Shown: positions 24,181 through 32,902 of the stretch, one piece after another
How the letters are laid out: the number at the start of each line of letters is the position of its first letter
Position numbering within the stretch: position 1 is the stretch's first letter
Source of the DNA: an uncultured Verrucomicrobiales bacterium
GTDB taxonomy: Bacteria > Verrucomicrobiota > Verrucomicrobiia > Verrucomicrobiales > Akkermansiaceae
Reading direction: 5' to 3'
Assembly (NCBI GenBank): GCA_937905985.1
Contig: CALCWC010000108.1
Coordinates: 13,012 to 77,011, forward strand
Length of the DNA stretch: 64,000 nucleotides
The notes under the pieces: generated by a model
Told to the model about the DNA's origin: nothing
The model's database searches: none
What the model saw: only the letters and a program-made list of their open reading frames with translations
Program-made: the position numbers and the translations under genes

Positions 24181-24315
24181 GACCCAAAGTGCATTTTTTT
24201 CAAAAAATCACTATGAGCCTGTTTCGCGCAACCTTCGGGAATGATATCGAAGTCTGATGGCCGGCTGTTATGGGCGACGGTGGAATCCCCAAGCAGGAAC
24301 AAGGGGCGCAACCAG

Positions 24316-24882
24316 TTATTCCGTGTTCGCAGCCTTCCCAACCAGCGCGGCAACGGTTTCCACGTCGGGCAGGTCTAGCAGGCCTTCCCTATAGGTGGTT
24401 TCGCCTGTTTGCCGGCATTCGTAGACGATATTGCCCGTGCCGTTCTTGTCGTGCGTGATTTCCAGATAGTCTTGGGCATCCCAGGCTTTGAGCCTATAGC
24501 GGAAAAGCCCGCGGGAGAGGGCGATGGCGCGGCGGTTGGTCACGGCGTACACGTTGCAGCGCCCCGCCCACAGCAGTGGCAGCAGACTGGCGAAACCGAG
24601 CAGCGGCAGCAGGGCAAATGCAGCGACAAGAAGCGGGAGGAAGCAGGGGGCCTCCTGTAGATTGGCATCGATGAAGAACGGCCGCAGCAAGGCTATCCAG
24701 GTGCAGTAGAAGACAACGAGTAATGCCAGTAACGCCCATGCCGTCAACAGCTTGCCGGTACCAATCTTGGGTCGGCCGAGCCACAGCAGGCGCTCCCCGT
24801 CCCGCAGGGCCTCATTGATGCGGAGGCGCTGCGCATCCGTGGCGTGGATACCTTCCCACAGGCTGACTGAATCCGGCTGCAT
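24316..24882 (-). CDS. Membrane protein with bacterial PH-like domain
   Basis: The 188-residue protein starts at 24882 (MQPDSVSLWEG). It has a short polar N-terminus with LRDGERLLWLGRPK, two strong membrane helices (LLTAWALLALLVVFYCTWIALL and LPLLVAAFALLPLLGFASLLPLLW), and then a soluble region NVYAVTNRRAIALSRG followed by a beta-rich segment. The Y-x-VTNRR motif after paired helices is characteristic of the bacterial PH (bPH/YdbT-like) family. Function is unknown. It is the last gene of the corA-argB-nadK run, 31 bases after nadK. An in-frame open extension upstream overlaps nadK and is rejected. Confidence 0.68.
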   Translation of the reverse strand: MQPDSVSLWEGIHATDAQRLRINEALRDGERLLWLGRPKIGTGKLLTAWALLALLVVFYCTWIALLRPFFIDANLQEAPCFLPLLVAAFALLPLLGFASLLPLLWAGRCNVYAVTNRRAIALSRGLFRYRLKAWDAQDYLEITHDKNGTGNIVYECRQTGETTYREGLLDLPDVETVAALVGKAANTE

Positions 24883-24913
24883 ATCTCTTGGCGCTATTGA
24901 TGCGGTGATCCGC

Positions 24914-25762
24914 TCACCAGCCCAGCTTGGCGCGCAACCTGGCGCCGAAGGTTGTGCCGCGCAGTGTGAGCAGGCGCAGCGGGGCGGGTGCCTTGGATAC
25001 CACCAGGGCCTCGTTGTTGGCGATGCTGTGGGTGGAGCGCCCATCCAGGGAGAAGATAGTGGATTCCCCGTCTCTGCCGCGGCGCGCGCGCGGGCGCAAA
25101 ACAATGCGCACACTGTCCGGCAGCACCACGGCGCGGATAGTCAGGCTGTGCGGGCAGATGGGGGTGAGGCAGAGCACTCCCGCCTCAGGGGAAATCAGCG
25201 GGCCACCCGCTGCCAGCGAGTACGCCGTGGAGCCCGTGGGGGTGGCCACCAGCACGCCGTCGGAGTGGTACTTGTTGAGCAGTTCGCCGTCCACCTCCAC
25301 ATCCACGTCAATCATCTTGCCGGTTTCCGCGCGCATGAGGGCCACCTCGTTGAGGGCCACATGCGCGTGCTCCGCGAAATCCGTTCCGCTGACCCCTGCG
25401 CGGCGCGCCTGCAGGATGGAGCGCTCCTCCACGCAGTAGTCTCCGCTTGCCAGCGCGCGCACCAGCTCTGCCACCTCGTCCCGCCCGCAGGCGGTCAGGT
25501 AGCCCAGGTGCCCCAGGTTCACGCCGCCAAGGATGATATCACGGCGCACGGCCTCCCGCGCGGCGTTGAGCATGGAACCGTCACCCCCGAAGCACAGCAG
25601 CATGTCCGGCGCGGGCAGGGAGGTATCCTCCCGCGTGTGCGGCCCAATCTCAAACGCGGAGATCCCTGCGGCGGCGCACTCCTCCTCAAACACCTGCAGG
25701 GCCTGCATGCACTCCGGCGTGCGGTAGGAGGCCAGGATGCCGATGGAGGTGGGCGTTTTCAT
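24914..25762 (-). CDS. nadK: NAD kinase
   Basis: NadK phosphorylates NAD to NADP with ATP or polyphosphate in the cytoplasm. The 282-residue protein has LLCFGGDGSMLNAAREA (GGDG at residues 59-62, catalytic Asp61), GVNLGHLGYLTAC, HVALNEVALMR (NE/D motif) and GSTAYSLAAGGPLISPEAG (the conserved glycine-rich substrate loop). It lies 18 bases downstream of argB and is most likely in the same transcript. Confidence 0.95.
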   Translation of the reverse strand: MKTPTSIGILASYRTPECMQALQVFEEECAAAGISAFEIGPHTREDTSLPAPDMLLCFGGDGSMLNAAREAVRRDIILGGVNLGHLGYLTACGRDEVAELVRALASGDYCVEERSILQARRAGVSGTDFAEHAHVALNEVALMRAETGKMIDVDVEVDGELLNKYHSDGVLVATPTGSTAYSLAAGGPLISPEAGVLCLTPICPHSLTIRAVVLPDSVRIVLRPRARRGRDGESTIFSLDGRSTHSIANNEALVVSKAPAPLRLLTLRGTTFGARLRAKLGW

Positions 25763-25780
25763 GGGGATGCGGCAATTCGG

Positions 25781-26689
25781 TCAGCGCTGCTCGCGCACAA
25801 TCTCCGTGCCGATGCCTTCCGGCGTGAAGATTTCCATCAGCAGGGTGTGCGGCACGCGGCCGTCGATGAAGTGTACCTTGCGGACGCCCGCGTTCAGCGC
25901 GTCCACCGCGCTCTTCACCTTGGGAATCATGCCGCCGGAGATGGTGCCGTCCTCTATCAGCTCCATCGCCTCCTTGCGGTTGATGCTCTGGATGAGGGTG
26001 GACGGGTCGGAGGGGTCGCTCAGCAGGCCCGGCACATCGGAGATGAAGATGAGCTTCACCGGCTTGAGCTCGCGCGCAAGCGCCGCCGCCGCCAGGTCGG
26101 CGTTCACATTGAGGGACTGGTTGGTCCCCAGCTCGCGTGCCAGCGGGGAGATGACCGGGGTGAGCTGCAGGGAGAGCGCCTCCTCCACGCGGGAGAGCAG
26201 GCAGCTGATAACGTGGCCCACCATGCCGATGTCCACGGGGCGGCCCTCTGCGTCCCTCTCGCGCAATTTCTCACCCACAAAGACGTTGGTGCCGGGGATG
26301 CCTACGGCTTTGCCGCCCGCCGCGCGCATCATCTCCACCAGCCCGGGGTTGATATGCGCGCTGAGCGTGTCCTCCACAATGTTGATGGCCTCCTTGGTGG
26401 TGACGCGCAGGCCGTTGATGAATTTGGCCTCCAGTCCGGCTTCCGCCATGGCTTTGGTGATGGCCTTGCCGCCGCCGTGCACGACAACGGGATTCAGCCC
26501 CATGGCCTCCATCACCACGATGTCGCGCATCAGGGATTTCACCAGCTCCGGGTCGTCCATGGCGGAGCCGCCGAACTTGATGAGCACCGTCTTGTCGCGG
26601 TACGCCTGCATGTAGGGCAGGGCTTCCACCAGGATGTCCGCCTTGGTGATTTCCTCCTGCAGATGGTCGATTTTGCGCTTCTTGATCAT
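25781..26689 (-). CDS. argB: Acetylglutamate kinase
   Basis: ArgB phosphorylates N-acetylglutamate in arginine biosynthesis. The 302-residue length fits the longer, often arginine-regulated form, with an N-terminal helix before the core (IDHLQEEITKADILVEALPYM). Visible motifs are VLIKFGGSAMDD (phosphate-binding Lys38 and Gly-rich loop), PVVVHGGGKAI, the NVNADLAAAALARELK substrate and ATP region, and the C-terminal GTISGGMIPKV. It starts six bases after corA. No other arg genes are near. Confidence 0.95.
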   Translation of the reverse strand: MIKKRKIDHLQEEITKADILVEALPYMQAYRDKTVLIKFGGSAMDDPELVKSLMRDIVVMEAMGLNPVVVHGGGKAITKAMAEAGLEAKFINGLRVTTKEAINIVEDTLSAHINPGLVEMMRAAGGKAVGIPGTNVFVGEKLRERDAEGRPVDIGMVGHVISCLLSRVEEALSLQLTPVISPLARELGTNQSLNVNADLAAAALARELKPVKLIFISDVPGLLSDPSDPSTLIQSINRKEAMELIEDGTISGGMIPKVKSAVDALNAGVRKVHFIDGRVPHTLLMEIFTPEGIGTEIVREQR

Positions 26690-26695
26690 GGTGAA

Positions 26696-27688
26696 TTAGA
26701 TGTATCTCTTGATTTTGAAGTAGAGCAGCGGCAGCCCCGCCGATATGAGCATCAGGACAATGGACAGCCAGAAGCCCCAAGTGGTGTGCAGAAACGGCAT
26801 GTGGTCGAAGTTCATGCCGAAGATGCTCGCTATCAGCGTGGGCGGCAGGAACACCACGCTCATGATGGTGAACACCTTGAAGATGTCGTTCTGCTCAATG
26901 TTGATGAAGCCCAACACCGCGTCCAGCATGAAGTTCACCTTGTTGGACAGGAACGATGCGTACTCCGAAAGCGAATTCACGTCTCGCGACACCGGGCGCA
27001 GTGGCACGTACATGCTGTCGTGCGTTCCCATGCAGGAATCCTCGTTGCCCGCGTATGTGATGAGGCGCAGCAGGCTCACCAGCGCATCGCGCTGGCGCGT
27101 GATGAGGTCACCCACGCGGCCCAGCTCCTCCAAGGCGTCGCGCAGGTCGTCCGTGTCCGGGTCTTCCTGCGTTCCCTTGCGGCGGGCGGGGCCGGAGCCG
27201 AATATCTTCTTGGAAATCGAGTCCAGATCCGTGCCGAAGCGCTCCAGAACGTCGGCCTGGCGGTCCACCAGCGTCTCCAGCAGCCCCACGAACACCAAAT
27301 CGCGGTTGGTGCCCGGCATGCGCAGCAGCTGGTGGGAGAACACGCGGAACGAGTACGAATCCGTGTGGCGGATGGTGACCAGCACGCGCTCTTTGATGAT
27401 GAAGGTGATTTCTGTGATGACCGGTTCGTCCGTCTCCACGCGGGAGAGCACGGACGTGGTCATGAAGCGCCCTCCGTCCTCGCAGTACAGTCGGGAAGTG
27501 GCCTCAATCTCGCGCTGCTCATCCTTGGTGGGCATCTCGATGGCGCAGATGTCTTCTGCGTAGCGCAGCTCCTCCGCCGTGGGGGTCAGCAGGTCAATCC
27601 AAAAAATATCCCCGCGACGCTCCGTCTGTTCCTCCAGGCCTGAAGAGCGTTTGATGCCATCATCTGTCTGTGTGTAAATACGAATCAT
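26696..27688 (-). CDS. corA: CorA-family magnesium/cobalt channel
   Basis: The 330-residue protein has the long soluble N-terminal funnel domain, then two C-terminal membrane helices with the GMN signature between them (SIFGMNFDHMP, GMN at residues 291-293). It ends LLYFKIKRYI, a typical basic cytoplasmic tail. CorA is a pentameric inner-membrane channel for Mg2+ (also Co2+ and Ni2+). The start at 27688 (MIRIYTQTDDGIKR) is preferred; a longer in-frame extension has no family-like sequence. Head of the corA-argB-nadK-bPH operon. I see no convincing promoter immediately upstream. Confidence 0.92.
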   Translation of the reverse strand: MIRIYTQTDDGIKRSSGLEEQTERRGDIFWIDLLTPTAEELRYAEDICAIEMPTKDEQREIEATSRLYCEDGGRFMTTSVLSRVETDEPVITEITFIIKERVLVTIRHTDSYSFRVFSHQLLRMPGTNRDLVFVGLLETLVDRQADVLERFGTDLDSISKKIFGSGPARRKGTQEDPDTDDLRDALEELGRVGDLITRQRDALVSLLRLITYAGNEDSCMGTHDSMYVPLRPVSRDVNSLSEYASFLSNKVNFMLDAVLGFINIEQNDIFKVFTIMSVVFLPPTLIASIFGMNFDHMPFLHTTWGFWLSIVLMLISAGLPLLYFKIKRYI

Positions 27689-27930
27689 GAGCCTTCGCCA
27701 GGGGTTCGAATGCGTCTTACAGCACGCGGGGCGCCGCGCTCCAAGGATGCACCCATTTTCTCTAAAAGGCAAGCCCAAAGATAGACAATTTGCGACGGAT
27801 TTGCGGATTGGAGGCTTCAAGACGGAAAATGGGGAGAAGGATGGAGAGGAGAGTGTGACTTCCCCCATCTTTCATTGTAATGCGCATGGTGCACGTTGTG
27901 TCATGTGCGGGAGTGGACGAGCGAGTGAGC
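27689..27930 (+). other. Divergent intergenic region between corA and a lipoprotein gene
   Basis: This is the upstream part of a 317-base gap. I see no ORF, RNA gene or strong corA promoter in it. A weak minus-strand pair (TTGTCT then TTAGAG, 17-18 bases apart near 27770-27800) could drive corA with a leader of about 80 bases. Confidence 0.3.
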
Positions 27931-27959
27931 TTGACAAAGCTGCGGCGCTGGTGCAAAAT
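27931..27959 (+). promoter_or_regulatory. Promoter of the lipoprotein gene at 28006
   Basis: A perfect TTGACA (27931-27936), 17-base spacer and CAAAAT (27954-27959). The leader contains a 7-bp hairpin (CGCCCGC 27965-27971 with GCGGGCG 27980-27986). Confidence 0.65.
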
Positions 27960-28005
27960 ACCCGCGCCCGCTGTCAAGTGCGGGCGAGAAAGCTCTGAAA
28001 GAACC

Positions 28006-29337
28006 ATGAAGACCAACCTGTTCACAAGCGCCGTGATAGCCGCAGCCACCATGCTGGCGGCCAGTTCTTGCGATGAGAACAAGGGCGGCAGCACCGCCCC
28101 CGCAGAACAGCCCAAGGCTGGGCCCACGGCCACGGCAGAGCCCCAGGCTTCCGCCGCGCATGCCGACCCCACCAACGAGGAAATCTGCAAGGCTGTGACC
28201 GACCAGCTTTCCCAGTACACCTATGTGACTCCGGGTGAGTTCTCGTATCAGGTGGAGTCCTCTTCCACGGATAAGCAGAACATTTCCGCCTCTCTCAAGA
28301 TGGTGGTGAAAGAGGACATGTACACGCAGGTGTCCGCGCCTGGGGATTTCAACCGCGAGCGCCAGGCGGTGAACGAGGCCGCCAATCTGGCCATCCGCCC
28401 GGATGCCGCCTACCTGCTGCAGGTGGGAGCGTCTGCGGATGCCGTCACGGATGAAGACCGCGTAGCCAAGCAGCTGCCGGAGGAGCTGCAGACCGCGCTC
28501 ATCTCCCTGCGCGAGTTCGCGGAGCAGAAACTTTACAACAAGGTGGCCCAGGCAGGGCAGGAGGTTGCCATCTCCATCTCTCTGGTCGCCGAGTGGAAGG
28601 ATGGTGCCTGGGGTTTCACCACCGTGAACCAGGATTTGTCCCGCTTGCTCGACCTGCGTGATTTCACGCCGGAAAGCGAGCTGCCGCAGGGTGCGCCCGT
28701 CATGACCCCTGAGTTCGTTGAAGCCCGCAAGGCCGAGATTGCCGCCAAGGTGGCCGCGTTCAACGAACTTGCCAAGCCCTTCAACATGGGCCGTGAGGAG
28801 GCCGCACGCCAGCTGCTCACGGAGCGCCTGTCCAAGGTGGAGGAGGATGCCCGCCGCAGCCAGGAGCAGGTGGACGCCCAGAAGGCCGAGCAGCAGCAGT
28901 GGCAGGAAATCTGCTCTAAGGCCCTTGCCGCCGGCAGCAACTTCTCCGGCGAATGGACCCGCGGCAAGCACTTCGGCGAAATCACCCTCCACATCGAGCA
29001 GGCCAAGGCTTTCGACAACTCCATCCAGTTCTTCGGTACCCTTTACGACACCAAGCTCCCCGAGGCCAGCCTGGACATCGCAGGCCGCTGCGAACTCACC
29101 CCCGGCGAGAACGGCTCCGAGGTCAACGTGACCATTTACGACGGCCAGTACGACCCCGACCAGCCCACCGCCGAGGTGTACGATGCCAAGGATGGTATGC
29201 TGGTGCTCCATTTGGGGAAGGACGGCAAGCTGACGGGCGTGATGACCTGCGAATCCTGGGGCGAGACCCCGGAGCGCGCGTTTGCCGTGCAGCTTGCTCC
29301 CAAGGGTGGTGTTCCCGCCAAGGCAAACAAACGTTGA
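28006..29337 (+). CDS. Hypothetical lipoprotein
   Basis: No named family recognised. The 443-residue product begins with a lipoprotein signal (MKTNLFTSAVIAAATMLAASSC; Cys22 probable lipid site) and an Ala/Pro-rich linker. Residues 55-215 look like a folded alpha/beta domain (EEICKAVTDQLSQYTYVTPG, then mixed strands to VSISLVAEWKDGAWGFTTV). A charged helix of about 60 residues follows (near 235-305), rich in Glu, Gln and Arg and probably coiled coil. The last ~135 residues look beta-rich (NFSGEWTRGKHFGEITLHIEQ and later strands). It starts at 28006, with parB 24 bases downstream, so they may share a transcript. Surface or periplasmic location is inferred from the lipobox. Confidence 0.72.
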   Translation: MKTNLFTSAVIAAATMLAASSCDENKGGSTAPAEQPKAGPTATAEPQASAAHADPTNEEICKAVTDQLSQYTYVTPGEFSYQVESSSTDKQNISASLKMVVKEDMYTQVSAPGDFNRERQAVNEAANLAIRPDAAYLLQVGASADAVTDEDRVAKQLPEELQTALISLREFAEQKLYNKVAQAGQEVAISISLVAEWKDGAWGFTTVNQDLSRLLDLRDFTPESELPQGAPVMTPEFVEARKAEIAAKVAAFNELAKPFNMGREEAARQLLTERLSKVEEDARRSQEQVDAQKAEQQQWQEICSKALAAGSNFSGEWTRGKHFGEITLHIEQAKAFDNSIQFFGTLYDTKLPEASLDIAGRCELTPGENGSEVNVTIYDGQYDPDQPTAEVYDAKDGMLVLHLGKDGKLTGVMTCESWGETPERAFAVQLAPKGGVPAKANKR

Positions 29338-29361
29338 TTTTAATTGAAACCTACCGCTGAC

Positions 29362-30249
29362 ATGCCGAAAAACGCATTGGGAAAGGGCCTCGGCGCCCTC
29401 ATCATCAAGAAGGACGACACCCCCGCCGCCCTTGGCAAGGTGGATGATGAGCGTGTCATCAAGGCTGCTGTCAGCGACATCACGACCTCTCCGTTCCAAC
29501 CCCGCCGCCACTTCAACGAGAAGCAGATTGCCGAGCTGGCGGACTCCATCCGCGAGCGCGGGCTGGTGCAGCCGCTGGTGGTGCGCCGCGTGGACGGCAA
29601 GTATGAGCTCATTGCCGGCGAGCGGCGTTTGCGCGCCCTCAAGAAGCTGGGCATGCGCACCGCCAAGGTGGTGGTGCACGACGCCACGGACCAGGAGGTG
29701 GCGGAACTCACCCTCATCGAGAACCTGCAGCGCGAGGACCTGACCCCGCTGGAGGAGGCGGAGCAGTACCGTCTCCTGCAAACCCGCTTCGGCATGAAGC
29801 AGGAGGTCATTGCCCGCCACGTCGGCAAGTCCCGCACGGTGGTGGCCAACATGGTGCGCCTGCTGGATTTGGTGGCGGAGGTGCGCGGCATGCTGGAGTC
29901 CAACGCCATCACCGTGGGGCATGCCAAGGTGCTGCTGCAGCTCAAGGACCAGGACGACCAGTTGCGCGCCGCCCACCGTGTGGAGCGCCAGGGGCTCACC
30001 GTCCGCCAGACGGAGCAGCTCGTGCGCGGCATCCTCTACCCGGAGTCCAAGCCGGAGCACAGCCACACCCCCGCCCAGCCCCTGCCGCCCTCCTACCAGA
30101 AGGTGTGCAAGCAGCTGGGCAAGAGCCTTGGCACCAACGTCAACATCTCCCTCAAGGCCAAGGGCAACGGCGTGATTGAAATCCCCTACACCGGGCAGAA
30201 CGACCTGGTGCGCATCCTGGAAATCTTTGGCATTTCAGCCAAGCTGTAA
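29362..30249 (+). CDS. parB: ParB/Spo0J chromosome-partitioning protein
   Basis: The 295-residue protein has the standard ParB layout. The N-terminal ParA-interacting start is KNALGKGLGALI. The CTPase/ParB domain follows, with ITTSPFQPRRHF, LADSIRERGLVQPLVVR and IAGERRLRALKKLGM. TLIENLQREDLTPLEEAEQY is box II, and KQEVIARHVGKSRTVVANMVRLL is the helix-turn-helix that reads parS. The C-terminal dimerisation region ends VRILEIFGISAKL. ParB loads on parS sites and works with ParA and SMC in origin segregation. No parA gene adjoins it here, though one usually does. I saw no parS-like site while reading, but did not search exhaustively. The start at 29362 (MPKNALG) is preferred over an in-frame TTG at 29344. 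Confidence 0.93.
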   Translation: MPKNALGKGLGALIIKKDDTPAALGKVDDERVIKAAVSDITTSPFQPRRHFNEKQIAELADSIRERGLVQPLVVRRVDGKYELIAGERRLRALKKLGMRTAKVVVHDATDQEVAELTLIENLQREDLTPLEEAEQYRLLQTRFGMKQEVIARHVGKSRTVVANMVRLLDLVAEVRGMLESNAITVGHAKVLLQLKDQDDQLRAAHRVERQGLTVRQTEQLVRGILYPESKPEHSHTPAQPLPPSYQKVCKQLGKSLGTNVNISLKAKGNGVIEIPYTGQNDLVRILEIFGISAKL

Positions 30250-31179
30250 ATGAAGGCGCGGGCGTTCATTATCCTTCCGTTGGCGGCCATGCTCTGCTGC
30301 TGCGGAGACGGCAGCGCCAAGCGCCCGCAGCCCGCCGTGCCGCAGATGCCCACGCAGCTGGACAACGCGGACTCCCAACACTTCTCCGGCAACAACGCGT
30401 ACGTGCATTGCGCCACCCTCTGCGCCCTCGGGCCACGCATCAGCGGTACCCTCGCCTACCAGAAGCAGCTGGAATACCTGGAGCGCCAGCTCTCCGCCGC
30501 CGGCTGGCGAACCTTCCGTGATGCCTTCTCCGCTCCCAACGGCACCCCCATGGTCAACCTGCGCGCCACTTTCGGCAGTGCGGACGCCACGCGCGCCATC
30601 CTGCTCAGCTGCCATATCGATACCAAGAGCGGGATTGAAAACTTTGTGGCGGCAGACGACGGCGCAAGCGGTGCCGCCGTGCTGCTGGAGCTTGCGCGCA
30701 TCCTGGCTGCGGATGAAAAGCTGGCTGCGCAGGTGGAGCTGGTATTCCTGGACGGAGAGGAGGCGTTCGCCCCGCGCATGACCGAGGAGGACGGCCTCTA
30801 CGGCTCCAAGCACGATGTCGCACGCCGCCAGGGAGCGCTGCCGAAATTCCAAATCAACCTGGATATGGTGGGCGGCGGTTCCAACACCATCGCCATCCCC
30901 GCGCTGGACACCTCGCAATTCATGTTTGAGCAGTACGCCGCCGCCGTGGCCGCCTGCCGCCTCAACCCGGAACGCTGGACTGCCTACCCCGGTTCCTACA
31001 TGGACGACCACCAGCCCTACCTCCGCGCGGGCGTGGATTCCCTCAACCTCATCGCCCTCTTCCGCGAGGGCAGCTGGTGGCACACCTCGCGCGACAACAT
31101 GGACCGCATCTCCCCCCGCAAGCTGGAGGAGTCCGGCTCCATCACTCTCCAGCTTCTCCGCCAGCTGGCAAGGGAGTGA
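30250..31179 (+). CDS. M28-family zinc peptidase / glutaminyl cyclase-like lipoprotein
   Basis: The ATG follows the parB stop codon with no gap. The 309-residue protein has a short lipobox signal (LPLAAMLCCCGDG). The rest is an M28 fold: SCHIDTKSG (His122), AADDGASGAAVLLELAR (Asp136/137), LDGEEAF (Glu170/171), NLDMVGGG and WWHTSRDNMD. That order of metal and catalytic residues, with the short loops seen here, resembles bacterial glutaminyl cyclases more than aminopeptidases. Glutaminyl cyclases make N-terminal pyroglutamate on exported proteins. Either activity would be periplasmic. M28 family is firm; cyclase versus peptidase is undecided. Confidence 0.82.
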   Translation: MKARAFIILPLAAMLCCCGDGSAKRPQPAVPQMPTQLDNADSQHFSGNNAYVHCATLCALGPRISGTLAYQKQLEYLERQLSAAGWRTFRDAFSAPNGTPMVNLRATFGSADATRAILLSCHIDTKSGIENFVAADDGASGAAVLLELARILAADEKLAAQVELVFLDGEEAFAPRMTEEDGLYGSKHDVARRQGALPKFQINLDMVGGGSNTIAIPALDTSQFMFEQYAAAVAACRLNPERWTAYPGSYMDDHQPYLRAGVDSLNLIALFREGSWWHTSRDNMDRISPRKLEESGSITLQLLRQLARE

Positions 31180-31282
31180 CTTGGGGGATGTCGTTCCACC
31201 GTTGGTGCCCCGAACCACCCCGGCATGCGGGGTTATGGGGATTGGTTGGCATGCGGGAACACCCCACATATAAAAGGCAACC

Positions 31283-32902
31283 TCAAGCGGCGGGGGGCTC
31301 GGCAGGCTCTTCCTCACCTCCGTTCATCAGCCGGCGCATGGCCTTCATGAGCGCATCGGAACCATAGCACTTGTTTTCTTCCAGGCAGGAGGCGTTTATC
31401 TGCATACTGCTCATAAAGCGCCCGAGCGTGAAACGGAACTCTGCCTGCAGCTTGATGGCGATGGAATCCGGCATGTTGTCGATGTCGAGGCTCTTCTCGA
31501 TGGCGAATATCCTTTCGAGGTCTGCCTTCACCTTGGGTGCGGCGGCATCGGCGCTTTCCTTGCTTTTCACGTTCCAGAGAACCTCGATAACGCGCTTCAT
31601 GGTGTCGATGAGCTCACGGCTGGAAGCCTGGAGCCTGGCGTACAGGGCCTGTTCCTCGGCGGTAAGCTGGATGGCTGCGGCCTCTTCCTCCTTCTTGGGG
31701 TCTCCCGCTATGGGAATCATGGCTTCCCTGAGAGCCGCCGAACCATAATACCCGTTTTGGGAAAGCGTGCCCAGCGCGTAGTTTGTGTCACTGTCGGGGC
31801 GTCTCGCCATGGTGTCGAAAGCTTCCTCCAGTCCCTCGTTTTCCAGCAACTCTTGGATCAGCTTAAAGTGCTTCTCTTCACACTCTCTCAATTTCCCGCA
31901 GAGCTCCTTCACCTTGGGAGCGGCGGCATCGGCGGTTTCCCTGCCGTTGATGCCCTTGAGGACAGCGACAAATTCCCTCCTGCAGTCGAAAAGCTCCGCC
32001 TGCACTTTGGCTTGCTCAGCCTGTTCCTTGGCGGGAGCCGGGGCGGCCTTTTCCCCCTCTGGGCTTCCCTTTTTGTCAAGCAGGTGCCCCATCTCCTCCT
32101 TGAGCGCATCGGAACCATACCACTGGTTCATTTCAAGGGGTACGAGGACGGAAAGCATTTGCCCCATGGAGAACTTGAGCATGGGCAGGAACTCATCGTT
32201 CAGCCTGGCTAGAACGGCATAGGTCGGCTTGGTATCGTCTAGGTGGGCTGCTTTTTGCTTTTCCATCCGTTCCACAATCTCCTTCACCTTGGGTGCTGCG
32301 GCATCGGCGCTTTCCTTGCTGTTCACCTCCTTTACGAGCTCGCTTAACTCGATGATGGCGTGGATGCTCATCTGCGCATATTCCCGGCGCTTGGCGTAGT
32401 CTGCCTGCTCCTCCGCGGAAAGCTCTGCCGGCTGCGCGTCTGGCTGCGTGGCAACCGCCTCTACCATCACGGAAGCTATCTCCTCCGGCAGGAGCGGCGC
32501 CAAGACCTCCTTGAGCGCTTGCGACCCGTAGCAACCTTGCGTGATAATGGGCCCCATGATGATTATGCTGTCCGATTCAAGGCGTTGCCTTTGTCCGGCG
32601 AACTCTGCATCCAGACGCGCCTGAATGGCCTCTGAGGGGTCGAGCATGGGTGCCGTCAACTTCTCCCAGAGCTCCTTCGCTTGGGGCACGGCGGCATCTG
32701 CGCTTTGCTTGTCGTGGACACCCTGCAGGACTTTGAGGAATTGCTCCATGGTGGCGAGGTCCTCCCGCATGAGATCGCGGTACTTGGCGTACTCGGCCTC
32801 ATCTGCGGCGGGAGCCGGGGCAGGGGAAGCGGATGCGGCATCCTGAGCGTTCAGGGGAAGCAGCAGCGTGGCGGCGATGAGGGCGGTGTATGGTATCTTC
32901 AT
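31283..32902 (-). CDS. Exported protein made of four copies of an unrecognised repeat (YGS-AL motif)
   Basis: The 539-residue product has a Sec signal peptide (MKIPYTALIAATLLLPLNAQ) and four tandem repeats of about 125-135 residues. Each repeat opens with a helical YA-x-R-x-L stretch. A (D/E)(S/T)ADAAxPKxKEL-like motif follows (KQSADAAVPQAKEL, KESADAAAPKVKEI, RETADAAAPKVKEL, KESADAAAPKVKAD). Each closes with a YGS-AL motif (CYGSQALKEVL, WYGSDALKEEM, YYGSAALREAM, CYGSDALMKAM); these anchors begin at residues 124, 261, 385 and 512. Acidic linkers separate repeats. The composition is helical and soluble; I cannot name the family. Its promoter and leader resemble those of the ankyrin lipoprotein. 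The start at 32902 is set by the signal peptide. Confidence 0.78.
   Translation of the reverse strand: MKIPYTALIAATLLLPLNAQDAASASPAPAPAADEAEYAKYRDLMREDLATMEQFLKVLQGVHDKQSADAAVPQAKELWEKLTAPMLDPSEAIQARLDAEFAGQRQRLESDSIIIMGPIITQGCYGSQALKEVLAPLLPEEIASVMVEAVATQPDAQPAELSAEEQADYAKRREYAQMSIHAIIELSELVKEVNSKESADAAAPKVKEIVERMEKQKAAHLDDTKPTYAVLARLNDEFLPMLKFSMGQMLSVLVPLEMNQWYGSDALKEEMGHLLDKKGSPEGEKAAPAPAKEQAEQAKVQAELFDCRREFVAVLKGINGRETADAAAPKVKELCGKLRECEEKHFKLIQELLENEGLEEAFDTMARRPDSDTNYALGTLSQNGYYGSAALREAMIPIAGDPKKEEEAAAIQLTAEEQALYARLQASSRELIDTMKRVIEVLWNVKSKESADAAAPKVKADLERIFAIEKSLDIDNMPDSIAIKLQAEFRFTLGRFMSSMQINASCLEENKCYGSDALMKAMRRLMNGGEEEPAEPPAA

Noticed and set aside
24752..27643. Plus-strand open frame of 963 codons
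   Set aside because: It is antisense to nadK, argB and corA, has no family motifs, and exists because high GC suppresses stop codons in opposite frames.
31190..31230. Hairpin CCCCG-GCATG-CGGGG between the M28 gene and the repeat-protein gene
   Set aside because: No T tract on either side, so I do not call it a terminator.
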